This document shows, in pieces, positions 8,826 through 18,362 of a stretch of 64,000 bases of DNA; within the stretch, counting starts at the first letter, position 1; every line of letters begins with the position of its first letter. Origin of the DNA: Selenomonas ruminantium subsp. lactilytica TAM6421 (lineage in GTDB: Bacteria; Bacillota; Negativicutes; Selenomonadales; Selenomonadaceae); assembly GCF_000284095.1 (NCBI RefSeq), contig NC_017068.1:1178001-1242000 (forward strand). Reading direction: 5' to 3'. A model generated the notes under the pieces. It was not told where the DNA came from, did no database searches, and was given only the letters and a program-made list of their open reading frames with translations. Both the position numbers and the translations under genes were made by a program.

Positions 8826-11800
8826 ATGGCACAAAGCGAAGTGTCGATGGAATGGGCGCTGATTAAGCAGCTCACGGGAGATGTTTCCCAATGGACTTAT
8901 CGCAAGGATATTGTAGACGAGGAATCCCTTTGGGCAAATTTCCGGGCGAAACTGAATCAGAACAATATTGCTGTGCTCGATGGGGAGCCTGTAACCGATG
9001 CCGAATTTCACCAGATTCGGGAGTATATGCTGGATGTGGCCACGAGCCCTTACAAGGCGGCATTGTGGCTGGCAGGGGAGAACGGCGAGGCAGTTATCCC
9101 TTTGACTCGTGAGGATGCGGCCAAAGGCACAATCCATCTGATGGCCGTCAGCAATCGGGAAATCGCCGGGGGACGGTCTTCCTATGAGGTCATCAATCAG
9201 TTTGTTTCCGACAAACTGGACGAGGATGACCGTGAGCGCCGTTTTGATGTGACCTTGCTGATTAACGGCCTGCCCATGATTCACATCGAACTCAAGAACC
9301 AGGACCATCCCTATATGGATGCCTTCCGTCAGATAAAGAAATACAGTCTGGAAGGGAAGTTCCGGGGGCTTTTTGGCATGGTGCAGATGTTTGTCATCAG
9401 TAATGGCAGCAACACCCGCTACATTGCCGCCGATACGGGCTCGAACCTCAATGAGCGGTTTTTGACTTCGTGGGTCAACAGGAACAACGAGCCTGTGGAA
9501 AACTATCTGGAATTTGCCAAGGAAGTCCTGCGGATTCCCGAAGCCCATGAGATGGTGGGCCATTACAGCGTGGTGGATGCGGAGCGCCATAAGCTGATTT
9601 TGTTGCGGCCTTATCAGGTACATGCCATCGAGGCCGTCAAGCAGGCCTCCCAGCGTCAGGAGTCGGGCTTTGTCTGGCATACCACAGGTTCCGGCAAGAC
9701 TTTGACCTCCTATACCGTGGCCAAGAATCTCATTTTGATTCCGGGCATTGACAAGACCATTTTCCTCATTGACCGCAAAGACCTGGACCAGCAGACCTCC
9801 ATTTCCTTCAAGGCTTATGCGGAAAATGACATCATCGATGTGGACGAAACCGATAATGTCCATGACCTGTTGCAAAAGCTCAAGAACAAAGACCGGGTGG
9901 TGATTGTCACCACCATTCAAAAGATGCAGATTATCATGAAGCGCTACAATGGCGAGGCGAAGAAGGATTCCGCCACGGCCAAGCGGCTCCATGGCATGTG
10001 TATTGCCTTTGTGGTGGATGAATGCCACCGCACGGTCACGCCGGAAACCCAGCGGGAGCTGCAGAAGTTCTTTAGCAATTCCCTGTGGTACGGCTTTACC
10101 GGCACGCCGATTTTTGACGAGAACAAGCGCCAGCGCAAAGGGGATTTGGCCCGCACCACGGAAGCCCTCTATGGCCCCTGCCTGCACAATTACACCATCA
10201 AGGAGGCTTTGCATAACAATGCCGTCCTGGGATTCCAGATTGATTACAAGGATTCCGTGTCCCATGACCAGCTGCTGGAGCTGGGCGAGAGATTGCAGGT
10301 GGCAAGCGCTGACGAACTGGCCAATATGGAGCCGGACAAGCTGGAAGAAAAGGTTTTGGCCGCCTACTACAAGAACACCGGAACCGATATTTACGACAAT
10401 GACGACCATCGCCGCAGCGTGGTGAAGTACATCGTCAACAAGGCGGCGGGCAAGTTCCGTCTGAATGCACCCCAGGGGGAGGCCTATGAGGCCATTCTCA
10501 CTGTGCCCTCCATTGAGATTGCCCAACAGTATTACCGTCTGTTCAAGGAATTCATTGCAGGGGGCAATGTGTCGGCCTCCATTCGGGAAAAGTGCGTGGA
10601 TTTCCCCAAGATTGCCATTACCTACACGGTGACGGAGAACGATGAGGATTCGCTGGCCAATCAGCAGGCCATGAAGGAATCCTTGGCCGATTACAACGCC
10701 ATGTTTGGCACGAAATTCGCGCTGGACAGTTTGCAGGCCTACAATACCAATCTCAATGATCGTTTGGCCCGGAAGAAGGGGCGTTATAAACAGCGGAAGG
10801 AACAACTGGATATTGTCATCGTGGTTGACCGCCTGCTGACCGGTTTTGATGCGCCGCCCTGCGCCATTCTCTTTGTAGACCGTCCGCCCATGGCGCCGCA
10901 GAATATCATTCAGGCCTTTAGCCGTACCAACCGCATTTTCGATAAGAGCAAACGCTATGGCATGGTGGTGATTTTCCAGCGGTCGGCACAGTTTCAGACT
11001 GCCGTGGATGGGGCTTTGCTCCTGTACAGCAACGGCGGCACGAAGGAAGTCAGCGCCCCGGCATTTGCGGAAATCGAAAAGGATTTCAAGGCCGCACTGG
11101 CAGAACTTAGAAGCATTGCTTCAACTCCTGAAGCTGTGGAAGCCATTATGGGCGACCGCAGTGCCATGCAGAAATTTGCCAAGGCCTTTCAGAAAGTTGA
11201 CCGCCTTAGCGGTGAGATTCAGGTTTATCAGGAATGGGAGGACAAGGAGTTCAGCGATTACGGCATTGTGAAGGAGAGCCTGACGGAATACGGCGGCAAG
11301 TATCACAACGTCATCGAGGAATTGAAAACGCCCACCAGCGACGAGGAACCCGTGGTGGTGGATATCGGCTACGAGATTGAGAATATCCGCAGCGTGACCA
11401 TTGACTACCGTTACATCGTGTCGCTGATTCAGAACTATATGCCTGGGGAAGATGAGCTCATCGTGGAGCCCATCGAAGATACCGCCATCGACACCCATAT
11501 CGACAAACTTCGCGAAACGAATCCAGCGCTGGCCGATGTCATTGGCGATTTCTGGGAAGATATGAAAAAAGACCCGCTGAAGTACAAAGGCCTTGATGCC
11601 ATGACGGTAATTGAAAACCGTATCGAAGAAATCATTGCCCACCAGATTAATACCTTTACCCAAGAATGGTGCGCACAGAAAAAAGATGTGCTGGCTATAT
11701 TGAATACATTTAGGAAGGGGGACAAAATCTCCCTCGTCACGGACTACGAAGCATATAAACAAAACCATGAGGGGGTCAGCAAGCTGAAATATAATCGCAA

Positions 11801-11858
11801 GGCAAAAGACGCGGTTATCGAGCTGATTGAAAAGATTCGGCCATTGAGGGATAAATAA
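8826..11858 (+). CDS. hsdR: Type I restriction-modification system, endonuclease/translocase (R) subunit
   Basis: 1010 residues from ATG 8826 (AGGAGGA eight bases upstream; TTG 8820 is possible but worse placed). The N-terminal nuclease has Asp141, Glu155 and Lys157 (IELKNQ), the D-x13-E-x-K pattern. The SF2 helicase motor follows, with Walker A HTTGSGKT (Lys291), the DECH box at 398-401 and FTGTP shortly after. The C-terminal helical domain binds the M-S core. HsdR cuts unmodified DNA after ATP-driven translocation. All key residues are present, so the system looks functional. Confidence 0.95.
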   Translation: MAQSEVSMEWALIKQLTGDVSQWTYRKDIVDEESLWANFRAKLNQNNIAVLDGEPVTDAEFHQIREYMLDVATSPYKAALWLAGENGEAVIPLTREDAAKGTIHLMAVSNREIAGGRSSYEVINQFVSDKLDEDDRERRFDVTLLINGLPMIHIELKNQDHPYMDAFRQIKKYSLEGKFRGLFGMVQMFVISNGSNTRYIAADTGSNLNERFLTSWVNRNNEPVENYLEFAKEVLRIPEAHEMVGHYSVVDAERHKLILLRPYQVHAIEAVKQASQRQESGFVWHTTGSGKTLTSYTVAKNLILIPGIDKTIFLIDRKDLDQQTSISFKAYAENDIIDVDETDNVHDLLQKLKNKDRVVIVTTIQKMQIIMKRYNGEAKKDSATAKRLHGMCIAFVVDECHRTVTPETQRELQKFFSNSLWYGFTGTPIFDENKRQRKGDLARTTEALYGPCLHNYTIKEALHNNAVLGFQIDYKDSVSHDQLLELGERLQVASADELANMEPDKLEEKVLAAYYKNTGTDIYDNDDHRRSVVKYIVNKAAGKFRLNAPQGEAYEAILTVPSIEIAQQYYRLFKEFIAGGNVSASIREKCVDFPKIAITYTVTENDEDSLANQQAMKESLADYNAMFGTKFALDSLQAYNTNLNDRLARKKGRYKQRKEQLDIVIVVDRLLTGFDAPPCAILFVDRPPMAPQNIIQAFSRTNRIFDKSKRYGMVVIFQRSAQFQTAVDGALLLYSNGGTKEVSAPAFAEIEKDFKAALAELRSIASTPEAVEAIMGDRSAMQKFAKAFQKVDRLSGEIQVYQEWEDKEFSDYGIVKESLTEYGGKYHNVIEELKTPTSDEEPVVVDIGYEIENIRSVTIDYRYIVSLIQNYMPGEDELIVEPIEDTAIDTHIDKLRETNPALADVIGDFWEDMKKDPLKYKGLDAMTVIENRIEEIIAHQINTFTQEWCAQKKDVLAILNTFRKGDKISLVTDYEAYKQNHEGVSKLKYNRKAKDAVIELIEKIRPLRDK

Positions 11859-11893
11859 GGATGTCGTGTAAAAATATATTGTGATTTGAGTAG

Positions 11894-11923
11894 TGCCCTT
11901 CACCCTAAGTGAGGGCATTTTTA
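11894..11923 (+). terminator. Terminator of the hsd operon
   Basis: TGCCCTTCAC (11894-11903) pairs with GTGAGGGCA (11909-11917) with one bulged T, followed by TTTTTATT. Confidence 0.75.
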
Positions 11924-12077
11924 TTGATAAGATATAAATTAAAAAGTATTAGGAAAATAATTTATGCAATTATGAATGCAGAATGGAGAAAATAGAATAG
12001 ATGACAATGGTATTGTGTTTACGAAGTTGTTCTGCTAATATAAGAGTGATGAATGGAATACAAGGAGGCAGGTAATA

Positions 12078-15000
12078 ATGACATATGAATATCAAAAATT
12101 AACTCCTACAACAAATGCGGATATTAAAGGGTATGAAGAAGCATTGGATTATATATTTAGGGAAGATGAATTAAAAAATATAGCTATTTCTGGCTCTTAT
12201 GGTGCAGGGAAGAGTAGTGCCTTAGAAACCTACAAGAATAAACGTAATAATATAAAATTTATACATATATCTTTATCTCAATTTGGAAGTATGGAAAGAC
12301 AAGATGATAATAGTGGTGAGAAAAGTAATTCAATTACTGAAAAAAGATTAGAAGGTAAAATTTTAAATCAGCTGATACATCAAGTTGGGGCAGATAATAT
12401 TCCTTTAACAAAATTTCAAGTAAAGCGGGAAGAGAAGATTTTGCCGATAATAGGTAATGTTTCGGTTGTAGCTGTATGGGGAATATTGATTGGATATATT
12501 GTTAAATATGACTTGTGGAAACAGTATTTAACAAGTGTGGGTGGGATGCTTGAGGATTGGCTGTGGTTTACTCTGTATCCGTGTATGTTGTTTGTGGTTG
12601 GAGTTATTATTGTTATTATATCTGTGTTTTTGATTGGTAAGGTGGTGCTATATCAGAAAAGTCAAGGATGCTTTAAGAAAATAAAGATAGCTGATAGTGA
12701 GATTGAATTATTTGACAAGAAAGAAGAATCTTTATTTGACAGATATCTTGATGAAGTGCTGTATATTTTTAATCAATCAAAAGTAAATGCGATTGTGTTT
12801 GAAGATATTGATAGATATAATTCGGTATACATATTTCAACAACTTAAGGAAGTTAATCGTTTGGTTAACATTAAAAGAATGAGAGATAAAGATAAGCCAC
12901 TGAAATTTATATATTTGCTTAAGGATGACATGTTTATGTCAAAGGATAGAACGAAGTTTTTTGATTTTATTCTTCCGATTATTCCTGTGATGGATGGGTC
13001 GAATTCGTATGAAAAGATTATTGAAATTTTTAAATCAATGCAAGTGTGGCCATCATTTGATTCGCAATTTTTACAAGAAGTATCTTTTTATATAGATGAT
13101 ATGAGATTGTTGAAAAATATAGCTAATGAATTTAATATTTATAGCAATAATGTGATGACGACAGGACAAGATGTTAATAAAATGCTGGCGATGATGATAT
13201 ATAAAAATATATTTCCTAAGGATTATGGAGATTTGCAATTGAGTCGAGGCTATGTATATAATATTTTTGCATATAAAAGTGAAATCGCAAATATCGAAAA
13301 ACAAAATATTAGTCGCAAAATAAAAGTATTGGAAAAAGAAAATGAAGAAATGAAAAAATTGTGGCAAACATCAAGAAATGAGATTAATGAGTTTTATGAT
13401 TACAAGATAGAACAAGCAAGATGGAATCAACAAGTAAAAAATAAGTTAATTCTTGAAAAAGAAAAACGCATTGAATTGTTTGACGCGCGAAATAATGATA
13501 AAATAAGTGAAAATTTGAAAGAGATTAGCAGACTGAAAATATTGATGGATGAATTACCATCTTGGCACTTAAGAGAGATGATTACTCGTGAAAATATTGA
13601 TGATATTTTTAATGAAAAAAATATAAATGTATTAAGCGAAAATGAGGTTTTTTCGGAAATTAAAGAGAGTCAATATTTTTCGTTAATAAAATATTTAATT
13701 CGTAATGGTTATATTGATGAAACCTATGCTGACTATATGACATATTTTTATGGGGAAAGTATTTGTCATGGAGATAAAGTTTTTTTACGAGGTATAACTG
13801 ACCAAAAGGCAAAGGAATATACATACAAATTAAGGGAACCTAGTAAAGTTGTTTCAATAATGAATTCTAGGAATTATAAACAAGTGGAAGCATTGAATTA
13901 TGACTTGCTTGATTATCTGTTAGAAAACAATGATGAAGAGAGTGTTCAACAATATATACACGATATATTGCAGCAAATAATTAATGCTCAGAATAAGGAG
14001 TTCATTTTTCAATATTTAAGAAGGTGTAAAAATGAGAAATTATTTGTGCACCTATTAAATATGCAATGGGAAAATATTATGAATTATATGTGCGAATCTG
14101 AGAATGTCACGGATGAGGAAAGAGAAAAATATATTTGGGAAACACTTTGTTTGTCAACAGATGGAGACTTATCTGTGATAAATGTTGATGGAGTGCTAAC
14201 AAAATATATTTCTCAAAACACGAACTTTTTATGTATGAAAGATAGAAGAGCTAAAATTGCCATAAGTAATATGGAAAAGATTGATGTAAAATTTCAAATA
14301 ATAAATTTTGAATGCGCAAATGATGATTTGTTAAAAGATGTATATGAGAAAAATCTGTATACGTTGACGTTTTCAAATGTTTGCATGATGCTAAAAAGAT
14401 TCTACGATATTTCAGATGATGAAAAAATGATACATTGCAATTTGTCGTGTATAGTAAGCCGGAATGGTGAACCATTGTATAACTATGTTGTCGATAACAT
14501 AGAAAGTTATATTGATGTTGTTTTAAAGAATTGCCAAGGATGTATTTTAGATAAGTTAGATGTTATATATTTTGTACTAGATAATAAGAATATTGAAACG
14601 GATATAAAAGCGAAATATGTTTCATACTTAAAAACAAGAATTAATCAAATTGAAAAAGTAGAAGATAAAGAATTGTGGAGGGCGTTGCTTCAGTATGATG
14701 TTGTGAAGTACTCGTTGGGGAATATTTTTTCTTTCTTTGTAGAAATGCCTAGTGAAAGCAGAATTGATTTATATGGGTATTTGAATGAGCATTCAAATGA
14801 GGTGTTGTCTGGGGGGTGGAATGATGAATTTAAAACTTTGAATGAAGAGCGTCAATCGGATATGTTTGATGCTGTTGTTATTGCTAATCAACTAGACAAT
14901 AATGTCTATAGGTTCATTTTGCAAAATATGGGGGACTCATATGAAGAATTTGATGTAAAGGATATTGAAGAAGAAAAGGTGAATATTTTAATAGAATTGA

Positions 15001-15731
15001 ATATTATACCTATGACAGATGAAACTTTAAAATTTATGCGTCAAGAGTATCCGTCAACTGTTATAAACTTAATCTGCAATAATGTAAGACGATATTGTGA
15101 GTATATATCTAAAAACATTATCTGTGTAAAAGAGATATTAGACGTGATAGAGGAAAATGTAACAGTTGAAGATAAGTTAGAGTTACTATCGTTGGTTCCG
15201 AATGAGAAGATTTCTATACGAGATAAGGGGTATGAAGATGAAATCATAAAATATATAGTAAAAAATAATTTTGATGAAAATGATATTGAGCAATTGATAA
15301 GAGATTATAAAAAAGCATCTTCTGATTTCAAGAGAATAATAATTGATAAGTTTGCAGAGTGTACAGAATATTTGTTGGAAAATGAAATTAAGGTTCCATA
15401 TGATGTTTGCTCGCAATTATTATCACGAATTAATGGGGAAGCTAAATGGAAAATATTTATTAACTCGTTGCCAATTATTTCGCCTTATAACTGTATTAAG
15501 TGTTTGGATTTATTCGAGAGTAATGATGATGTGGAAAATTTGAAAAGAATTTTTATAGGAAAACGACCTAGGTTTGAGAATAAAAAATATATTAAAGATA
15601 TTTTAACAGTCTTTGATAAAAAAGGATGGGTTTCATCTATTAGTGAATCTGATGAATATCTCATTGCATATGGGAGAAAAAATGAAACAATTATGAAAAT
15701 GGTGGAAGATAATATTTTGACGATTCTTTAA
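12078..15731 (+). CDS. Large membrane-associated P-loop NTPase (YobI/KAP type)
   Basis: 1217 residues with RBS AGGAGG 10 bases upstream. Residues 39-47 are a Walker A (GSYGAGKSS, Lys45). Walker B is VFEDIDRY (Glu242-Asp245). Between them lie two hydrophobic segments (about 120-142 and 164-190), the membrane-inserted hairpin typical of KAP-like NTPases. The remaining ~900 residues are helical, AT-rich and without recognised domains, perhaps a sensor or effector region. The overall form matches YobI-family P-loop NTPases of Bacillus (recollection). Placed directly after a type I R-M operon, an anti-phage role is plausible but not shown. Confidence 0.75.
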   Translation: MTYEYQKLTPTTNADIKGYEEALDYIFREDELKNIAISGSYGAGKSSALETYKNKRNNIKFIHISLSQFGSMERQDDNSGEKSNSITEKRLEGKILNQLIHQVGADNIPLTKFQVKREEKILPIIGNVSVVAVWGILIGYIVKYDLWKQYLTSVGGMLEDWLWFTLYPCMLFVVGVIIVIISVFLIGKVVLYQKSQGCFKKIKIADSEIELFDKKEESLFDRYLDEVLYIFNQSKVNAIVFEDIDRYNSVYIFQQLKEVNRLVNIKRMRDKDKPLKFIYLLKDDMFMSKDRTKFFDFILPIIPVMDGSNSYEKIIEIFKSMQVWPSFDSQFLQEVSFYIDDMRLLKNIANEFNIYSNNVMTTGQDVNKMLAMMIYKNIFPKDYGDLQLSRGYVYNIFAYKSEIANIEKQNISRKIKVLEKENEEMKKLWQTSRNEINEFYDYKIEQARWNQQVKNKLILEKEKRIELFDARNNDKISENLKEISRLKILMDELPSWHLREMITRENIDDIFNEKNINVLSENEVFSEIKESQYFSLIKYLIRNGYIDETYADYMTYFYGESICHGDKVFLRGITDQKAKEYTYKLREPSKVVSIMNSRNYKQVEALNYDLLDYLLENNDEESVQQYIHDILQQIINAQNKEFIFQYLRRCKNEKLFVHLLNMQWENIMNYMCESENVTDEEREKYIWETLCLSTDGDLSVINVDGVLTKYISQNTNFLCMKDRRAKIAISNMEKIDVKFQIINFECANDDLLKDVYEKNLYTLTFSNVCMMLKRFYDISDDEKMIHCNLSCIVSRNGEPLYNYVVDNIESYIDVVLKNCQGCILDKLDVIYFVLDNKNIETDIKAKYVSYLKTRINQIEKVEDKELWRALLQYDVVKYSLGNIFSFFVEMPSESRIDLYGYLNEHSNEVLSGGWNDEFKTLNEERQSDMFDAVVIANQLDNNVYRFILQNMGDSYEEFDVKDIEEEKVNILIELNIIPMTDETLKFMRQEYPSTVINLICNNVRRYCEYISKNIICVKEILDVIEENVTVEDKLELLSLVPNEKISIRDKGYEDEIIKYIVKNNFDENDIEQLIRDYKKASSDFKRIIIDKFAECTEYLLENEIKVPYDVCSQLLSRINGEAKWKIFINSLPIISPYNCIKCLDLFESNDDVENLKRIFIGKRPRFENKKYIKDILTVFDKKGWVSSISESDEYLIAYGRKNETIMKMVEDNILTIL

Positions 15732-15954
15732 ATATCATGGTTAACGTAGGTCTGTCGGTTATTTTAAGAGATGTATGTATTTTAGCAGTTTGGGGGAATG
15801 ATAGGATTTGGTACGTCAATATTATTTATCAAGTTTTGGTATTTTTGCAGTTTTACAATGAGTCACTAATCTTGGACGCTTGTTCGTTTATTAAGGATAA
15901 ATATGCAGCGTTATTATTGGCATGGGATGCGGAAGTTCAGCGACGTTTGGAATC

Positions 15955-16012
15955 TGACATGTCAATTTGACGTGTCAAGTGTGGGGCTGACTGGTCAAAT
16001 TTTGACTGGTCA
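15955..16012. repeat. Cluster of four TGAC-NN-GTCA palindromes upstream of ruvA
   Basis: TGACATGTCA (15955-15964), TGACGTGTCA (15968-15977), TGACTGGTCA (15988-15997) and TGACTGGTCA (16003-16012). The rest of 15732-16077 has no convincing gene. A 77-codon frame at 15737 lacks an RBS and runs into this cluster. The array ends next to the candidate ruvA -10 box TATACT (16031-16036), so a repressor bound here would block ruvAB transcription. The last pair also forms the stem described in the next entry. Confidence 0.5.
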
Positions 16013-16017
16013 GCCCC
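15983..16017. terminator. Hairpin closing the accessory island
   Basis: GGGGCTGAC (15983-15991) pairs with GTCAGCCCC (16009-16017). The inner bases continue pairing through two G-U wobbles and GTCAAA/TTTGAC. There is no T-run, so it is either a weak terminator or an operator whose symmetry makes a hairpin. Confidence 0.4.
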
Positions 16018-16077
16018 ATGTCCTTCGTGGTATACTTATAAGGTTACAAGTTTCTTTTGACTATTGGAGTGCTTTCG

Positions 16078-16680
16078 ATGATTGGATTTTTGCGGGGGCA
16101 GGTGGCGGCGCTGAAGACCGACTACTGCCTGCTGGATGTGAATGGTGTAGGGTATCGGGTGTTTGTGGCCGGTTCCACCCGGAACAAGCTGCGGCTGAAG
16201 GAAGAGGCCCGGCTTTTTACCTATATGAATGTCTATCAGGATGGCATTACGCTTTATGGTTTTGCCAGTGAAGAGGAATATGATGTTTTCCAGCTGCTGA
16301 TTGGCGTGTCGGGGATTGGGCCCAAGGTGGCGCTGGGAATCCTGTCGGCCATCACGGTGGAGAGTCTTTGCAAGGCCATTCAGAACAAACAGGCCACGGT
16401 GCTCACGAAATTGCCGGGCATTGGCAAGAAGTCGGCGGAGCGGTTGATTCTGGAGCTCAAGGACAAAGTAGGCTTTGCTGCTGGCGATGATGTGGAGGAA
16501 GTTCTGACGCTGGATATGGAAGGCCCGTTGGGGGACGATATCGTCAGCGAGGCACAGGCGGCACTTGTGGCCCTTGGTTACAGCCAGGCAGAGATTGCAC
16601 CGGTGCTCAAGAAAGCTACCAAGTGCAAGACTACGGAAGAGATCATCAAGCTGGCCTTGAAGCAGCTGAATAAATTTTAA
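16078..16680 (+). CDS. ruvA: Holliday junction branch migration protein RuvA
   Basis: 200 residues from ATG 16078 (GGAG eight bases upstream). The family's canonical MIGFLRG start decides against the longer in-frame ATG 16057. RuvA tetramers hold the four-way junction so that RuvB motors can drive it. The N-terminal OB fold is followed by two helix-hairpin-helix motifs (GVSGIGPKVALGIL and LPGIGKKSAERLILEL). The C-terminal domain III binds RuvB. It is followed 15 bases later by ruvB. ruvC is not nearby. Confidence 0.96.
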   Translation: MIGFLRGQVAALKTDYCLLDVNGVGYRVFVAGSTRNKLRLKEEARLFTYMNVYQDGITLYGFASEEEYDVFQLLIGVSGIGPKVALGILSAITVESLCKAIQNKQATVLTKLPGIGKKSAERLILELKDKVGFAAGDDVEEVLTLDMEGPLGDDIVSEAQAALVALGYSQAEIAPVLKKATKCKTTEEIIKLALKQLNKF

Positions 16681-16695
16681 CAGGAGGGCTGAGGC

Positions 16696-17724
16696 TTGGC
16701 TGAAGAAGATTTTTACGACATGGATATTGATGATGGCCGTATCGTGGCCATGGATGAGCAGCGGATGGACGATTGGCAGTACAGCCTGCGCCCCCGCAAG
16801 TTAAATGAATACATTGGTCAGGACAAGGCCAAGAAAAATCTGGAGATTTTCATCCAGGCGGCCATGAACCGCGGGGATGCTCTGGATCATGTTTTGCTCT
16901 ATGGGCCGCCGGGGCTGGGCAAGACTACGCTGGCGGGTATCATTGCCAATGAAATGGGCGTGAATTTCCGTCAGACCTCGGGGCCGGCCATCGAACGGCA
17001 GGGGGATTTGGCGGCACTTTTGACCAATCTGCAGGAGCATGATGTGCTCTTTATCGACGAAATCCATCGCTTGTCCCGCAGTGTGGAGGAAGTGCTCTAT
17101 TCTGCCATGGAAGATTTTGCCCTGGATATCATCATCGGCAAAGGGCCCAGTGCCCGTTCCATCCGTCTGGATATTGCGCCGTTTACGCTGATTGGGGCCA
17201 CGACGAAGGCCGGTTCCCTGGCGGCACCGCTGCGTGACCGCTTTGGCATCATCTCCCGTCTGGAGTATTACACGCCGGAGGCTTTGGTGACCATTGTGAA
17301 GCGGGCTGCGGAAATCTTGGAGATTCCCATCGAGGATAAAGGGGCTATGGAAATTGCCCGCCGCTCCCGGGGAACCCCCCGGATTGCCAATCGCCTGCTG
17401 AAGCGGGTGCGGGATGTGGCGCAATATGAGGGCAAGGATGTCATTACCGACGAAATTGCCGACAAGGCACTGTCCTTGCTGGAAGTGGACAAGGCTGGCC
17501 TGGACCATACGGACCGGCGGATGCTTCTGACCATGATCAAGAAGTTTGGTGGCGGACCGGTGGGGCTCGATACGTTGGCGGCGGCCATCAGCGAAAGCAC
17601 GGATACGGTGGAGGATGTGTTTGAGCCGTTCCTCATACAGTTGGGCTTCATCAACCGCACGCCCCGGGGCCGGGTGGTGACTAAGGCCGGCTATGAACAT
17701 TTGGGCATTGCTTATCCGGAATAG
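16696..17724 (+). CDS. ruvB: Holliday junction branch migration helicase RuvB
   Basis: 342 residues from TTG 16696, chosen because AGGAGGG lies eight bases upstream. ATG 16720 would be the alternative. It is the hexameric AAA+ motor of RuvAB. Walker A is GPPGLGKTT (Lys76), Walker B starts at Asp121 (DEIHRL), the sensor region is [10 protein letters not shown], and the C-terminal winged helix ends with [12 protein letters not shown]. Full length and intact. Confidence 0.97.
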   Translation: MAEEDFYDMDIDDGRIVAMDEQRMDDWQYSLRPRKLNEYIGQDKAKKNLEIFIQAAMNRGDALDHVLLYGPPGLGKTTLAGIIANEMGVNFRQTSGPAIERQGDLAALLTNLQEHDVLFIDEIHRLSRSVEEVLYSAMEDFALDIIIGKGPSARSIRLDIAPFTLIGATTKAGSLAAPLRDRFGIISRLEYYTPEALVTIVKRAAEILEIPIEDKGAMEIARRSRGTPRIANRLLKRVRDVAQYEGKDVITDEIADKALSLLEVDKAGLDHTDRRMLLTMIKKFGGGPVGLDTLAAAISESTDTVEDVFEPFLIQLGFINRTPRGRVVTKAGYEHLGIAYPE

Positions 17725-17732
17725 GAGATATC

Positions 17733-18362
17733 ATGAAATTACTGTTACATATGTGCTGCGGGCCTTGTTCCTGTTATCCCGTGAAAAAACTGCGGGAGGA
17801 CGGCATTGAGCCGGTGGGCTATTTTTTCAATCCCAATATCCATCCTTATAAGGAATGGGAGATGCGGCTGAATACTGCCCGGGAGTTTGCGGAAAAAGTC
17901 GGCATGGAGTTTTTCGCGGATGAAAATTACCGACTGCGGGAATTTTTGAAGCGGGCGCTGCCTGCCGAAGCCATGCCCAATGGCCGCTGCACCATGTGCT
18001 ATACCTGGCGGCTGGAGGAGGCGGCGCGGTTTGCGGCGGAGCATGGCTTTGATGCCTTTACGTCCACGCTTTTTTACAGCATCTACCAGCAGCATGATTT
18101 GATGAAGCGCACGGCGGAGCGTTTTGCGCAGCAGTATGGCGTGCAGTTCTATTATGAGGACTTCCGCCCGGGCTGGCAGGAGGGCATCGACATCAGTCAC
18201 GAATTGGAGCTTTACCGTCAGCCTTACTGCGGCTGCATCTTCAGCGAGGAGGAGCGGTACAGCAAGGCCATCCGCAAGCAGCGCAAGAAGGACAACAAGG
18301 CGAAGAAGCGGGCCCGTTTGGAGGCAGAAGCCAAGGCCCGGGAACTGGAGGCGCAGGGATGA
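17733..18362 (+). CDS. queH: Epoxyqueuosine reductase QueH
   Basis: 209 residues. QueH makes the last step of queuosine synthesis, reducing epoxyqueuosine in tRNA, and is the non-orthologous replacement for QueG. The diagnostic cysteines are all there: Cys8-Cys9-x2-Cys12-x-Cys14 at the start, Cys86-x2-Cys89, and Cys166-x-Cys168 near the end. These bind an iron-sulfur cluster and a second metal site. The tail is Lys/Arg/Ala-rich. It sits nine bases after ruvB, overlaps the next gene, and queA lies two genes on. Confidence 0.92.
   Translation: MKLLLHMCCGPCSCYPVKKLREDGIEPVGYFFNPNIHPYKEWEMRLNTAREFAEKVGMEFFADENYRLREFLKRALPAEAMPNGRCTMCYTWRLEEAARFAAEHGFDAFTSTLFYSIYQQHDLMKRTAERFAQQYGVQFYYEDFRPGWQEGIDISHELELYRQPYCGCIFSEEERYSKAIRKQRKKDNKAKKRARLEAEAKARELEAQG

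Noticed and set aside
8733-10805. 690-codon open frame on the minus strand across hsdR
   Set aside because: It lies wholly opposite hsdR, whose motifs are all intact. The product has no domain logic and a composition typical of antisense shadows in GC-rich genes. Similar long antisense frames over pflB, recG, ruvB, asd and queA were dropped for the same reason.
15737-15970. 77-codon plus-strand frame after the YobI-like NTPase
   Set aside because: No RBS before its ATG, no recognisable fold, and its end runs into the palindrome cluster. Treated as intergenic.
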